This document shows, in pieces, positions 51,313 through 59,629 of a DNA stretch of 64,000 nt. Source of the DNA: Verrucomicrobiia bacterium (GTDB lineage: Bacteria > Verrucomicrobiota > Verrucomicrobiia > Opitutales > Cerasicoccaceae). The notes below the pieces were generated by a model that saw nothing but the letters and a program-made list of their open reading frames with translations, was not told the DNA's origin and ran no database searches. Position 1 is the first letter of the stretch. Each line of letters starts with the position of its first letter. The position numbers and the translations under genes are program-made. Location: NCBI GenBank assembly GCA_030432235.1, contig JAUIHT010000008.1:1-64000 (forward strand), read 5' to 3'.

Positions 51313-51963
51313 ATGATATACAATACACTGGCTTTTACTACTCCTATTCTATGTCCCTGTAACGACGTGTTCTACGGGCAAACACCCGATGGCTGGATGC
51401 TCTATGAGACACCGGATGGGCTCCCTTACCTCGCTAAAGAAAGACCTCCAGTGCAAGGCTACATCCTTCCGGTCAGTGAAGCGCATAGGGCCAGGCTAAT
51501 TGCGCTGGCAAGACGCTTCACCGAGGGTGGCAAGCATCTGGTACAAAAGCCAAACGCGAAAGGTAATACGCCACATTCGATTCCAATGCTTCCCGGGCTT
51601 CTGGGGATGTCGCCTGCACAGGATAGGCTGATTGGCTCCGGCAAGAACATTAACGGCTTTGTGACGCAAAGCATGGTGCCGTACTTCATTCACGGTGAGC
51701 ACTGCATCGTAGCCGATGCGCTTCCATTTCGGCTGGCCTTCTCTTTAATGGTTAAGCTGCCCTATGCGGAGCTGACCGCTGATGCCTCCGACCCGGAGCA
51801 TCCCAGAATATTCATCGATCAAGACGGACTTTATATCTGCTTCCACCTGGTCCATCCAGGCGATGGAAACGAATATTTTTGCGAGGGCTGCATCCATGCC
51901 ACGCCAGTGCTCCTCAAAGGTGAACATGTAGGCAAAAATCTGCACCTCAAAATGCAGCCATAA
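51313..51963 (+). CDS. Module protein A, copy R (unknown family)
   Basis: A 216-residue protein, same length as the module L copy. N-terminus MIYNTLAFTTPILCPCNDVF; blocks DGWMLYETPDGLPYLA, YILPVSEAHRARLIALARRF, INGFVTQSMVPYFIHGEHC, FHLVHPGDGNEYFCEGCIHA. The central stretch from the SEAHRA block to the PMLPGLLG block is almost identical at DNA level to module L, while the ends differ more, so the two copies may have exchanged sequence. Followed by a TTAGCTTT/AAAGCTAA stem and the A-B hairpin. Confidence 0.85.
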   Translation: MIYNTLAFTTPILCPCNDVFYGQTPDGWMLYETPDGLPYLAKERPPVQGYILPVSEAHRARLIALARRFTEGGKHLVQKPNAKGNTPHSIPMLPGLLGMSPAQDRLIGSGKNINGFVTQSMVPYFIHGEHCIVADALPFRLAFSLMVKLPYAELTADASDPEHPRIFIDQDGLYICFHLVHPGDGNEYFCEGCIHATPVLLKGEHVGKNLHLKMQP

Positions 51964-51998
51964 ATTTTTAGCTTTCTCATACAAAGCTAAATTCCTCA

Positions 51999-52025
51999 AG
52001 GCGAGTCACGACGACTCGCCTTTTT
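51999..52025 (+). terminator. Intergenic hairpin A-B, module R
   Basis: AGGCGAGTC-acgac-GACTCGCCT then TTTT. Counterpart of 2141-2168 with paired substitutions. Confidence 0.75.
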
Positions 52026-52080
52026 CGTAACCCAAAAACCAATAACACAAAAAAACAAAAGAACCTCATAACCAAATCCT

Positions 52081-52578
52081 ATGGAACAACCCAAAACACA
52101 AAGAAAAATCGCTGCCGTCGCGCAGCTTATAACCCGCTTAGCGAAAGACGGCTACCTAGAGGTCATCCTCGATGTGACCGGAGGCTTCGCCTTCCGCGAT
52201 CAACTCAAATCCGCAGGCTTCCAGTTCGTCAAAGACCGGTCGGCTGGTCTGGGCAGCGACATCCCCCTCAACAAGAACGGGGAGCGCTCGACTCAGGCGG
52301 TCTGGCGCCGTATCCTCGCTGCCGTACCGCCTGAGGCCTCACCAGAGCGTACTTTGGCTGGACTCGACCAAGCTATTCAGGACCTGGAGGAACTCCTCCA
52401 AGGCGTGCTGGAATCCTCGCGCGTAAAAGGGGCTAAAACCAGCGCCCTCAAGCTAAAGGAGCACTACCACACAGCTGAAGGCATCGATGTCCTTACTGAA
52501 AAGCTGGCCGCCCTAGATACGCCCTGGGTACCCGATGAAAATGAAACCACCGTGCCGCGTCCTCAATTCGCGGCCTAA
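52081..52578 (+). CDS. Module protein B, copy R (unknown family)
   Basis: A 165-residue protein, the same length as the module L copy, with MEQPKTQRKIAAVAQLITRL, GGFAFRDQLKSAGFQFVKDR, STQAVWRRILAAVPPEASPE and the PWVPDENETTVPRP end. It is single between two hairpins. No function can be proposed from sequence. Confidence 0.85.
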   Translation: MEQPKTQRKIAAVAQLITRLAKDGYLEVILDVTGGFAFRDQLKSAGFQFVKDRSAGLGSDIPLNKNGERSTQAVWRRILAAVPPEASPERTLAGLDQAIQDLEELLQGVLESSRVKGAKTSALKLKEHYHTAEGIDVLTEKLAALDTPWVPDENETTVPRPQFAA

Positions 52579-52606
52579 CCAATAACCAAACAACCTCAAC
52601 CATTAT

Positions 52607-52643
52607 GGCGGAGTTCCGGTCATTCCGGGGCTCCGCCTTTTTT
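52607..52643 (+). terminator. Intergenic hairpin B-C, module R
   Basis: GGCGGAGTTCCGG pairs fully (with two G-T) with CCGGGGCTCCGCC around TCATT, then six T; gene C starts 6 nt later. Counterpart of 2744-2780. Confidence 0.75.
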
Positions 52644-52649
52644 GTCACC

Positions 52650-53201
52650 ATGCAATACATCTATACACCCACACCCCAAGAAGTACATACTTCTTTGCTT
52701 TGCGGAGCAAAGCTAACACCTAGAGGTCCCTTCTGGGACGCCTATGATCACATCCGCGGCGACGATATGTCTTCTGCTTCGAACATTCTCAGAGAAGAAT
52801 ATCTCGACGAAGAAGGCCATCGATCGGGCAGCAAAAGACTCGGGCTCATATATAGCCTCTGCCACGATGACGGAATCAACCTCAGCCACCTTGACTGGCC
52901 ACAACTCCTGGCAGCCGCAAATAACCAAAGCGGCCTCGTACAACTTTACCGGGCAGGACGCATCCTGGGAGTGCAAGCCGTCAGCGCGATGCTGGACTTC
53001 GGTCACGCCTTCCCGTCGCTGCGCCTATTCGAGATAACCAGACCAGAAGCATCCACATTGCTCCAGCTTTACGATCTGGAAATGGACGTGATTCTCTCCA
53101 GTCCGCAGACCGACGAGGCCACGCTGACTTGGCTGGTGCAAAGGCAAGCTCGCGCTGAAGAATACCTCGAACCACTCGCAGACATCTATGTTAAAACCTG
53201 A
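52650..53201 (+). CDS. Module protein C, copy R (unknown family)
   Basis: A 183-residue protein. ATG 52650 is taken because it equals the module L start; an in-frame ATG at 52605 lies inside the hairpin and has no counterpart in frame in module L. Blocks as in copy L: PFWDAYDHIRGDDMSSASNI, LGLIYSLCHDDGINLSHLDW, YRAGRILGVQAVSAMLDFGH. It overlaps D by 14 nt. Confidence 0.85.
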   Translation: MQYIYTPTPQEVHTSLLCGAKLTPRGPFWDAYDHIRGDDMSSASNILREEYLDEEGHRSGSKRLGLIYSLCHDDGINLSHLDWPQLLAAANNQSGLVQLYRAGRILGVQAVSAMLDFGHAFPSLRLFEITRPEASTLLQLYDLEMDVILSSPQTDEATLTWLVQRQARAEEYLEPLADIYVKT

Positions 53202-53589
53202 TGCCTATCTGCCTTATCCAGGCACACGTATCTTAGCCACTGGGCCCGAAGCACTTCTTATCAAAGAATTTGATGGAGCCATCGGGGTTATCGACCGTAC
53301 CCGCTACCAGATATACCGTCTGCCCCCCATCAGCTTCAGCATCGGCCTACAGCTTCTCGGCTCACCAATCAACGGGGTGGGCCTCTTTCGGGGAGGCTTA
53401 CCGGAGGCGCTGGGCTTTTGGCTGGGACGCGGCGCTGTGATGGTGGGCATGCTAGATGATGGGCTCATGCCCGAAAGCGAGCTGCTTCACACGACCCGCA
53501 TCCTCGCCAGCCCCGGCCGACTGCAATACCGCCGAAGCGCCACCGATTCCTGGAAAACGCTCATCTGGCATATCCAGCCGCAATCATAA
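53188..53589 (+). CDS. Module protein D, copy R (unknown family)
   Basis: A 133-residue protein beginning MLKPDAYLPYPGTRILATGP. Blocks: LLIKEFDGAIGVIDRTRYQI, LLGSPINGVGLFRGGLPEAL, GFWLGRGAVMVGMLDDG, LHTTRILASPGRLQYRR. It starts within the last codons of C (14-nt overlap), as in module L, so translation of D probably depends on C. Confidence 0.83.
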   Translation: MLKPDAYLPYPGTRILATGPEALLIKEFDGAIGVIDRTRYQIYRLPPISFSIGLQLLGSPINGVGLFRGGLPEALGFWLGRGAVMVGMLDDGLMPESELLHTTRILASPGRLQYRRSATDSWKTLIWHIQPQS

Positions 53590-53647
53590 AACACACTCAA
53601 GGCCTGCACCCGCAGGTTTTAACAAACAACAAAATCAACCAACTCAC

Positions 53648-53680
53648 GCGCCGGATCCTTACAGGGTCCGGCGCATTTTT
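53648..53680 (+). terminator. Intergenic hairpin D-E, module R
   Basis: GCGCCGGATCC-ttaca-GGGTCCGGCGC then ATTTTTATTT. Counterpart of 3774-3805. Confidence 0.7.
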
Positions 53681-53699
53681 ATTTCTACACTAAAATCAC

Positions 53700-54149
53700 A
53701 TGAAAATTAAAATCAACCCACAAACCGACCCTTACCTTCACTTCATCGACGGCTGGCAGATTTTTCGCACCACAAGCGAAGACCGCAGCTTTTATCTAAT
53801 CAAAGACCAAAAGCTCATTCTCATCCTGGGCGAGGTCCATAACGAAGTCTTATCCCTGGCATTGCAGAGCGATGTTCAGCGAATCCGTTACGACTTTATC
53901 GACGAAATCGAACTGCTCAGCGTTCTTCTGCCAAAGGATCAACTGTTGATCTTCACCAATGTAGAAGTACATGAGGAACTTGCTCGTATCCTGCCGGCTC
54001 ACCACGGAGGTATGTCCATCCTGACTCCTGGTGATATTCACCAATCCGGCTGCGAGCCTACGAAGGTGGAAGCGCTGCACCCCAGCGGTAAATGCTTCGA
54101 CGTTTTCACCCTGGATAAATTTGAAGCTGGAGGAGAGATGCACCGATGA
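53700..54149 (+). CDS. Module protein E, copy R (unknown family)
   Basis: A 149-residue protein, identical to copy L over the first 24 residues (71 identical nt) and then diverging. Blocks: DGWQIFRTTSEDRSFYLIKD, KLILILGEVHNEVLSLAL, IELLSVLLPKDQLLIFTNVE, ELARILPAHHGGMSILTPGD. ATGA overlap with F. Paralogue of G. Confidence 0.85.
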   Translation: MKIKINPQTDPYLHFIDGWQIFRTTSEDRSFYLIKDQKLILILGEVHNEVLSLALQSDVQRIRYDFIDEIELLSVLLPKDQLLIFTNVEVHEELARILPAHHGGMSILTPGDIHQSGCEPTKVEALHPSGKCFDVFTLDKFEAGGEMHR

Positions 54150-54688
54150 CGCTGGAAGACACACTCGCCCGGCCCAGCTCCTTTTTCCATGCGCTCCGCA
54201 GCGAAGACATCGCCGAGCCCGTGGACTCCACCTTCTGGGGGTCGTACGAACTCGTTAAACAAGACCGCATGCTTGCAGCCTGGCGGCATTTTCGGGAAGG
54301 TCTCACGCAAAGCATATTCGGTCCAGAAGCCGATCAGGTCACCAGTCGCTACCTGCTTTATCATGCTGTCGGCTGTTACCAACGCATCGATAGCCCCGGC
54401 CTTGACTGGCTGCATCTGATTGTCGCTGCGGGGCTAACCCTCGAAGTACAGAGATGGATACGGGCAGGGAAAATCAGGACCATCCACTACTGGCACGCCT
54501 GTTTTGAACTGGGCAAGTTGCCTGACTTCTTGCCGCTCGTGCTGCCACCGGAGACTGAAGAAATCGCGGCCCTCCTCGTAACATACGAATTAGAGCAAAG
54601 GTGTTTTTCGAGGTATTACGGGACGCTCCCGTATGCCACAGACTTCTTGCATCAACGCCAGGCTGTCGCCATCGCCCATCTCCTCTGA
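54146..54688 (+). CDS. Module protein F, copy R (unknown family)
   Basis: A 180-residue protein, same length as copy L. Blocks: LARPSSFFHALRSEDIAEPV, FWGSYELVKQDRMLAAWRHF, SRYLLYHAVGCYQRID, GLDWLHLIVAAGLTLEVQRW, HYWHACFELGKLPDFLPLV. Translationally coupled to E. Paralogue of C. Confidence 0.85.
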   Translation: MTLEDTLARPSSFFHALRSEDIAEPVDSTFWGSYELVKQDRMLAAWRHFREGLTQSIFGPEADQVTSRYLLYHAVGCYQRIDSPGLDWLHLIVAAGLTLEVQRWIRAGKIRTIHYWHACFELGKLPDFLPLVLPPETEEIAALLVTYELEQRCFSRYYGTLPYATDFLHQRQAVAIAHLL

Positions 54689-54717
54689 AAAGACACCAAC
54701 AACCATTCATCACTGAA

Positions 54718-54755
54718 GAGCCGATCTCCCATCCTAGGGGGTCGGCTCTTTTTTT
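54718..54755 (+). terminator. Intergenic hairpin after F, module R
   Basis: GAGCCGATCTCCC-atccta-GGGGGTCGGCTC then seven T. Counterpart of 4853-4887 but followed by the radical SAM gene. Confidence 0.75.
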
Positions 54756-54775
54756 AACTTCAACAACTACAAACC

Positions 54776-55750
54776 ATGAACAACGAACGAACCACTATGA
54801 ACCGTAAGCCGGTGTTTACTGTGCCGGCACGCACTATTCTTAATCTCCAATCGGCCTTCCAGCATAAGCTGCTTTGCGACGGACCAACCTTCAGCGCGGG
54901 CAGCGCCTGCGCCTACTCATGCGCTTTCTGTTACGTGCCCTCGATGATGAACCGATCCGCGCATGCGAACGTGCTCACTGAATCCAAAACACGATTTGAA
55001 GACGCCGTCATTCGACGTCAGAGCGCAGCTAAAATCCTGCATGATCAGCTCCACTTTTCTGATGGACGACCACGTTTCAACGATCCCAAAGACACGCGGG
55101 TAGTGTACGCATCACCCTTGGTCGATGTCGCAGCCAACATGGAGTTGGTACGCGAGACTATTGAGTTGTGCCGTATAATTTTGGAGTCAACACACTGGCA
55201 AATTCGCTTGCTCTCCAAAAGCAACCTGCTCCCCGTCATTGCACGAGAACTGTCCGACTTTCGCAGCCGTATGATCTACGGCGTTTCCACCGGAACTTTG
55301 GACGATGGTGTTGCTCAAGCAATAGAAGCGGGTACGCCGCGGGTGTCCAAGCGCATCAAGTCCCTCCATACCTTACAGGATGAGGGCTATCGGACATATG
55401 GCATGATTTGTCCGAGTTTGCCGCAAGACGACTACTTTGCCTTCAGCCGGGAGATGTGCCGCGCCATCCGTACCGAGAAATGCGAACACATTTGGTGCGA
55501 AGTTATAAACGTCCGTGGGCAATCCATGAACCGCACAGTCGATGCACTGCGCCAAGCAGGCTACGATGCCGTTGCTGCTCAACTCGCGGCCACAAGTAAC
55601 CGAAGCATTTGGGAGGCTTACGCAAGAGAGACTTTTCTTGCGCATACGCAATTTATCCCGCCGCAAAAGCTGAGATTTTTACAATACGTTACACCTGAAA
55701 CCCGCAACTGGTGGACCCAGCAAACATACAGAGGAGCGATTCTCCTGTAA
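54776..55750 (+). CDS. Radical SAM protein, spore-photoproduct-lyase-like, inserted in module R
   Basis: A 324-residue radical SAM protein (ATG 54797 would give 317). The cluster motif CX3CX2C is GSACAYSCAFCYVPSMM near residues 45-52. Further on FNDPKDTRVVYASPLVDVAA, STHWQIRLLSKSNLLPVIAR, SRMIYGVSTGTLDDGVAQAI EAGTPRVSKR and GYRTYGMICPSLPQDDYFAF. The arrangement resembles the SPL/SplB-like radical SAM group (DNA photoproduct repair and relatives), without a substrate-specific sign. Module L lacks it. It sits between two hairpins of the F-G type, like an added cassette. Confidence 0.82.
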   Translation: MNNERTTMNRKPVFTVPARTILNLQSAFQHKLLCDGPTFSAGSACAYSCAFCYVPSMMNRSAHANVLTESKTRFEDAVIRRQSAAKILHDQLHFSDGRPRFNDPKDTRVVYASPLVDVAANMELVRETIELCRIILESTHWQIRLLSKSNLLPVIARELSDFRSRMIYGVSTGTLDDGVAQAIEAGTPRVSKRIKSLHTLQDEGYRTYGMICPSLPQDDYFAFSREMCRAIRTEKCEHIWCEVINVRGQSMNRTVDALRQAGYDAVAAQLAATSNRSIWEAYARETFLAHTQFIPPQKLRFLQYVTPETRNWWTQQTYRGAILL

Positions 55751-55834
55751 TTCACAAGCAGCCCAATGCTATCCATCCTGAAAAGTAAGTTAGCTATGCA
55801 TAACTTTGTGACTAAGCAAAATCCATCTAATTAG

Positions 55835-55870
55835 CGTCGGCCAAATAAAAAGGAAGGCGCTATTTTTTAA
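55835..55870 (+). terminator. Weak second F-G-type hairpin before gene G, module R
   Basis: GCGTCGGCC-loop-GGAAGGCGC then TATTTTTTAAC. The flanking bases equal those before G in module L. It looks like a worn duplicate of the F-G hairpin left after the radical SAM gene was inserted. Confidence 0.4.
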
Positions 55871-55907
55871 CTACAAGCAACAACCCCTAATTATAACCAA
55901 TACGACC

Positions 55908-56330
55908 ATGAATATGAATTCCAACTTCGACCCCACCAACGACACACTTCTTGAAGAAATTGACGGGTGGCGAATCTTCGCCGCACGGTACAGTGCTCAG
56001 GTATATCTGCGCGGCAAAAATTACTTTGTCTTCATCAACGGCGAAGAGGCAACGAAACGCCTGCTGATCGCCATCATTCAATGCATCGAAAAAATCGAGT
56101 TCAGCCCAGGCTGTGAATGCGACTCTCTGACTGTTCATTATGGTGAGGGAAACGTGCTTAGCCTAGTTAACTTTTCTGTGGATGAAGATACTTATGAAAT
56201 CTTCCAAGAACACAAGCCCGGCCACTGCATTGTTTCTCCACACATCATAATCCAGTACAGGCAGCCCGCTATTCTAGAGGATGATCTTCCATCAGGCTGG
56301 GTGCTGCAGGTGCTTCACCTGCGAGGGTGA
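55908..56330 (+). CDS. Module protein G, copy R (unknown family)
   Basis: A 140-residue protein: MNMNSNFDPTNDTLLEEIDG, IDGWRIFAARYSAQVYLRG, LSLVNFSVDEDTYEIFQEHK, GHCIVSPHIIIQYRQPAIL, DLPSGWVLQVLHLRG. Same length as copy L and nearly identical in the last third including the DNA beyond the stop. Function unknown. Confidence 0.85.
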   Translation: MNMNSNFDPTNDTLLEEIDGWRIFAARYSAQVYLRGKNYFVFINGEEATKRLLIAIIQCIEKIEFSPGCECDSLTVHYGEGNVLSLVNFSVDEDTYEIFQEHKPGHCIVSPHIIIQYRQPAILEDDLPSGWVLQVLHLRG

Positions 56331-56460
56331 GTGGCTAAAATAGCCTCTATTTGTGCCAGAATTGACCATCCAGAGAAGAGTCCGAACCCTCAGAATGCCC
56401 CAGAAAGCGTTTTCATCGACCAACCCATACTCTGGGCTAGCCCGAAAAGAGGGCCCGTTT
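56331..56460 (+). other. Conserved non-coding tail of gene G, module R
   Basis: Matches 5350-5480, with GTGGCTAAAATAGCCTCTAT and the block around CCCTCAGAATGCCCCAGAAA unchanged. After it the modules differ: module L has the antisense gene at 5531, module R only about 140 bp before the winged-helix gene. Confidence 0.55.
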
Positions 56461-56603
56461 TGCTACATTTCTCAAAATAGGCCTGGCCAGAGGAAAACAA
56501 CCAAAGGCCGCCAACTTCCAACAGGAAGGATTTTTTACCAAAACTTTTTTCAAGTTTTTCAAGAATTCCTTGATCTAGGGGTTGATCGGGCCATAAACTG
56601 GGG

Positions 56604-56993
56604 ATGGAAAACGCCCAAGAACCCCATAGTAAACGGCTTAAACAAGCCGATTGCAGGCGTTTACCCCTCTCGGAGGACGCTCAAGAGAAAAATCGAGCTT
56701 TTGAGCTAATCGCAAAGGCAATATCCCTATATTCGCAGCAAACTGTGGCTGCTGAGTCCCTAATATTACCGGACCGGGACTCCCATGTAAATGCTCCCAC
56801 CGGGTCATCGGATGACGCCACAGTCATCGCCCTCGAAAAACTGGGTACTGCGTCCCCCCGTCAAATTGCTCAGGCCACTGGCATGTCTGTACCCACCGTC
56901 CAGCGGCACCTCCTTGCCCTCATTAAAGAGGGCACCGTCACTAAACACGGCAGCACCCGCGCCGTTCGCTACCAACTTTCCACGCCCACCTGA
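56604..56993 (+). CDS. Winged-helix protein (module R)
   Basis: A 129-residue protein with the same C-terminal winged helix as 6464-6907: VIALEKLGTASPRQIAQATG, MSVPTVQRHLLALIKEGTVT, KHGSTRAVRYQL. The N-terminal half is different. It ends 2 nt before the start of a decayed recombinase fragment, preserving the ancestral arrangement. Confidence 0.8.
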   Translation: MENAQEPHSKRLKQADCRRLPLSEDAQEKNRAFELIAKAISLYSQQTVAAESLILPDRDSHVNAPTGSSDDATVIALEKLGTASPRQIAQATGMSVPTVQRHLLALIKEGTVTKHGSTRAVRYQLSTPT

Positions 56994-56995
56994 AA

Positions 56996-57151
56996 ATGAA
57001 CCGTTCTCAGAAACACGATAATGCAACGAGGGCGCCCGCACGGGTCGTCATCTACGCACGTATTTCTGTGTGCCGGTCCGAGGCAAAGCTAGGGAGTAAG
57101 AATGGCATAGCAACGTTGCCGTTCATTTCAGGAGAGGAGGGTGCCCTGTGA
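56996..57151 (+). pseudogene. 5' fragment of the ancestral serine recombinase
   Basis: Encodes MNRSQKHDNATRAPARVVIY then ARIS, matching the first 24 residues of the module L recombinase up to the catalytic serine; after that it is unrelated and stops. The stop overlaps the GTG start of the next recombinase (GTGA), so the fragment now serves as an upstream ORF. It shows that the recombinase was replaced. Confidence 0.75.
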
Positions 57152-59214
57152 GTTCACACTCTGAAAATACAGAAGACTACCACGATGACTGGATAGATGG
57201 TGGTATCTACTTGCGCCTTTCCGATGAGCGTCAAGTCCGAGGGGATATGCATTCTCTCGATACGCAAGAAATTCGTGTTCGAGAACTTTATAAGCAGCTC
57301 AAAATAAATGTAGTTAAAGTATACATAGATCGCGGGTGGTCTGGAAGGAAATCCAAACGGCCCGATTGGAAGAGCATGTTGGCTGATATTAAAACAGGTG
57401 TGATTCAAGCAATTGGTGCCTATAAAATGGAAAGGTGTGCGCGAGACACCTTGGAAGGAGTCATTTTTATCGATACCTGTATTAAACACAGATGCCATAT
57501 TCACTCATGCACCGAACATATCAAAATATTTACAGCGCATGGGCGTAAGAGTGCGATAGACCTGATTACTGATGCTGAGTATATCAGTCGGAACACCGGA
57601 GAAAAGGTTCGTGATGCACGAGAAATTTATGCAAGCCAAGGCTACAAAAATGGAGGCAGGTATCCTCCGGGCTTTCGCCCATCCTCTACACCGCGTATCC
57701 CCGATCATGACCCACTCTATGCCGAGTTGCTTAATGAAATCTTTGAACAGGTATCTTCTGGTACATCGCTACTGGAGATCGAAAAGGATTTATCTAAGCG
57801 TGGAGTACGCACACCTGAATTTGAGATCAGAAAGCGGGGCGGTGAAAAAGTCCTGAGTGGTGGCCGTCCAATACGTGTGGACCAATTGGAAAGTTGGATT
57901 CGTAATCCGATGTATAAAGGCTACGTTTCCGAGACACATCATAAAGATGGACAAGATGACACGCACACTTACGTAAAAGGTCTATTCGATCCTATTGTCT
58001 CCGAAGAACTTTGGGCGGCAGCCAACAAAGCTTTGGATGATGCCAAGAAATCGGACACGGGGCGTATTCAGAAGCGGGACAGGTGGTTCCATCCCCTGAA
58101 GGGACTTATTCAGTGCGGAGTCTGCGGTTCTCTCATGACGCCTCGCCCAACCAGCAAACGCGATTCTACTGGCAGGCCATACTCTTATTATAGATGTCGA
58201 GGTGCTTCGGAAGATCGCAAAGCTTGCGATACACCTGTGAAGCAACTGCCTGCTCGGCTCATTGAAGATCTCATTTACGATTATCTGGGTAAGATGGCGG
58301 ATAGTCCCGAAGTTATCGATGCATTGGTGGGTAATGCCCAGCGTGGGAAGACAAGCAAGATTCGGAGACTCGGCACTGAAATTAGTAAACACACCCGGAC
58401 GCTGAATGAGATAAAGACTGAAGTTGATAATTTGACTGAGGTGGCCGCCAAATTGGGGATCGAGGAATTTTCTGAAGACCTTAAGAAAAAGGTTAAAAGG
58501 CTAACCAGAGAGCGGGAGGAAATTCTTGCCGCTATCCATCGATGCCAGTGCGAGCAGGACGCTTTGAAGGATGAACGCGATTATCGTAAGTCCATTCAAA
58601 ATGGACTCAAACATTTTTCAGAAGCTCTGCGTACCCTTTCAGAAAAAGAACAACGGGAACTGATCCAGCTCATCATTCAGGGGATCATCATCCAGCCCGA
58701 CCTATCCAATGTCAGAGGGGGAGGGGGTAGTGGCCATCAACACATGAGGGTCGAAATCAACCTCAAGATGGGCTCACTGGTGAGAACTGATTCTCAACGA
58801 GGGAGGAAGCTAAAGGTCAAATTGGATGTTACCCTCAATCGCGGGAAAACAGTCTGGGCCAGTACCACGGGCGATATTCCCTTGGACATCGGAAAACCAA
58901 CGTCCAGTTCCTCACCAAAGAAGCCCTCGAATGGGAAACGACATGAAATCCACCGTGCCGATAAGATTCTGGCTACAATGAAGAAGCACGGATGGTCTGC
59001 CGCGGACTATGCTCGAAAACAGGGCATTTCTCGGTCAGCGGTCAGTCAGGTCATGCAATGGTATCAACTCAGTTCAGAATGCCAACAATATTTGCGGGAG
59101 TTGTCTGACCCTAAGCTTGAACGAGCCTGCAGTCACAGACTTCTCCGGAAATTGGTTAAATTACCTCCCGTGGAGCAATTTCCTGCGCTACTCCAAGCAT
59201 TGAAAATACGGTGA
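57148..59214 (+). CDS. Large serine recombinase (module R)
   Basis: A 688-residue recombinase starting at GTG 57148 behind a strong GGAGAGGAGG site. The catalytic motif is YLRLS (Ser25); QAIGAYKMERCARD replaces the usual RLSR region. The recombinase domain (YPPGFRPSSTPRIPDHDPLY, WIRNPMYKGYVSETHH) is followed by a zinc ribbon (IQCGVCGSLM ... YRCRGA ... KACDTP), coiled coil and a C-terminal HTH-like SAADYARKQGISRSAVSQVM. It is distinct in sequence from the module L enzyme though of equal size and order. tRNA-like repeats and tRNA-Asn follow within 200 nt. Confidence 0.92.
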   Translation: MSSHSENTEDYHDDWIDGGIYLRLSDERQVRGDMHSLDTQEIRVRELYKQLKINVVKVYIDRGWSGRKSKRPDWKSMLADIKTGVIQAIGAYKMERCARDTLEGVIFIDTCIKHRCHIHSCTEHIKIFTAHGRKSAIDLITDAEYISRNTGEKVRDAREIYASQGYKNGGRYPPGFRPSSTPRIPDHDPLYAELLNEIFEQVSSGTSLLEIEKDLSKRGVRTPEFEIRKRGGEKVLSGGRPIRVDQLESWIRNPMYKGYVSETHHKDGQDDTHTYVKGLFDPIVSEELWAAANKALDDAKKSDTGRIQKRDRWFHPLKGLIQCGVCGSLMTPRPTSKRDSTGRPYSYYRCRGASEDRKACDTPVKQLPARLIEDLIYDYLGKMADSPEVIDALVGNAQRGKTSKIRRLGTEISKHTRTLNEIKTEVDNLTEVAAKLGIEEFSEDLKKKVKRLTREREEILAAIHRCQCEQDALKDERDYRKSIQNGLKHFSEALRTLSEKEQRELIQLIIQGIIIQPDLSNVRGGGGSGHQHMRVEINLKMGSLVRTDSQRGRKLKVKLDVTLNRGKTVWASTTGDIPLDIGKPTSSSSPKKPSNGKRHEIHRADKILATMKKHGWSAADYARKQGISRSAVSQVMQWYQLSSECQQYLRELSDPKLERACSHRLLRKLVKLPPVEQFPALLQALKIR

Positions 59215-59229
59215 TATTGGAGGCCGAGT

Positions 59230-59380
59230 TGTTAAGCACTTTGGTGTGCCCAGATAGGGCAAGTGACACGGAATCTGGACCTTATGCTCTGGAAATACGA
59301 ACCTTAAGCAAAGTGCTTAACAATTTAAAATCGCATAAGGCTATTATATACAACGGATTGTGTATATCTGTTAAGCACTT
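59230..59380 (+). repeat. tRNA-Asn-like repeats behind recombinase R (candidate att region)
   Basis: TGTTAAGCACTTTGG at 59230-59244, the inverse CAAAGTGCTTAACA at 59309-59322, and TGTTAAGCACTT at 59369-59380. The tRNA-Asn minus strand contains CTGTTAATCACTTGG. Layout direct/inverted/direct as behind the module L recombinase. Confidence 0.6.
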
Positions 59381-59408
59381 CTAAGCAGAGTTCGTATTTG
59401 CCATTATT

Positions 59409-59483
<75 letters not shown>

Positions 59484-59629
59484 ACTTTGCGGCAAAGGGG
59501 AGGAAGAAAAGGATCGGGAGGGGCTTTGGCAAGGACGAATTTGAGGGGAAAGTGATTTTGGCAAAGAAAAGATTGCCAAGGGGGAGGGAAGGGTCTTTTT
59601 TCGTTCGTTTTCTCAAATACCAATCAACC

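Noticed and set aside
52605-52650. Upstream start for gene C in module R, adding 15 residues
   Set aside because: The extra residues are encoded by the hairpin stem, and the matching ATG in module L is out of frame with C.
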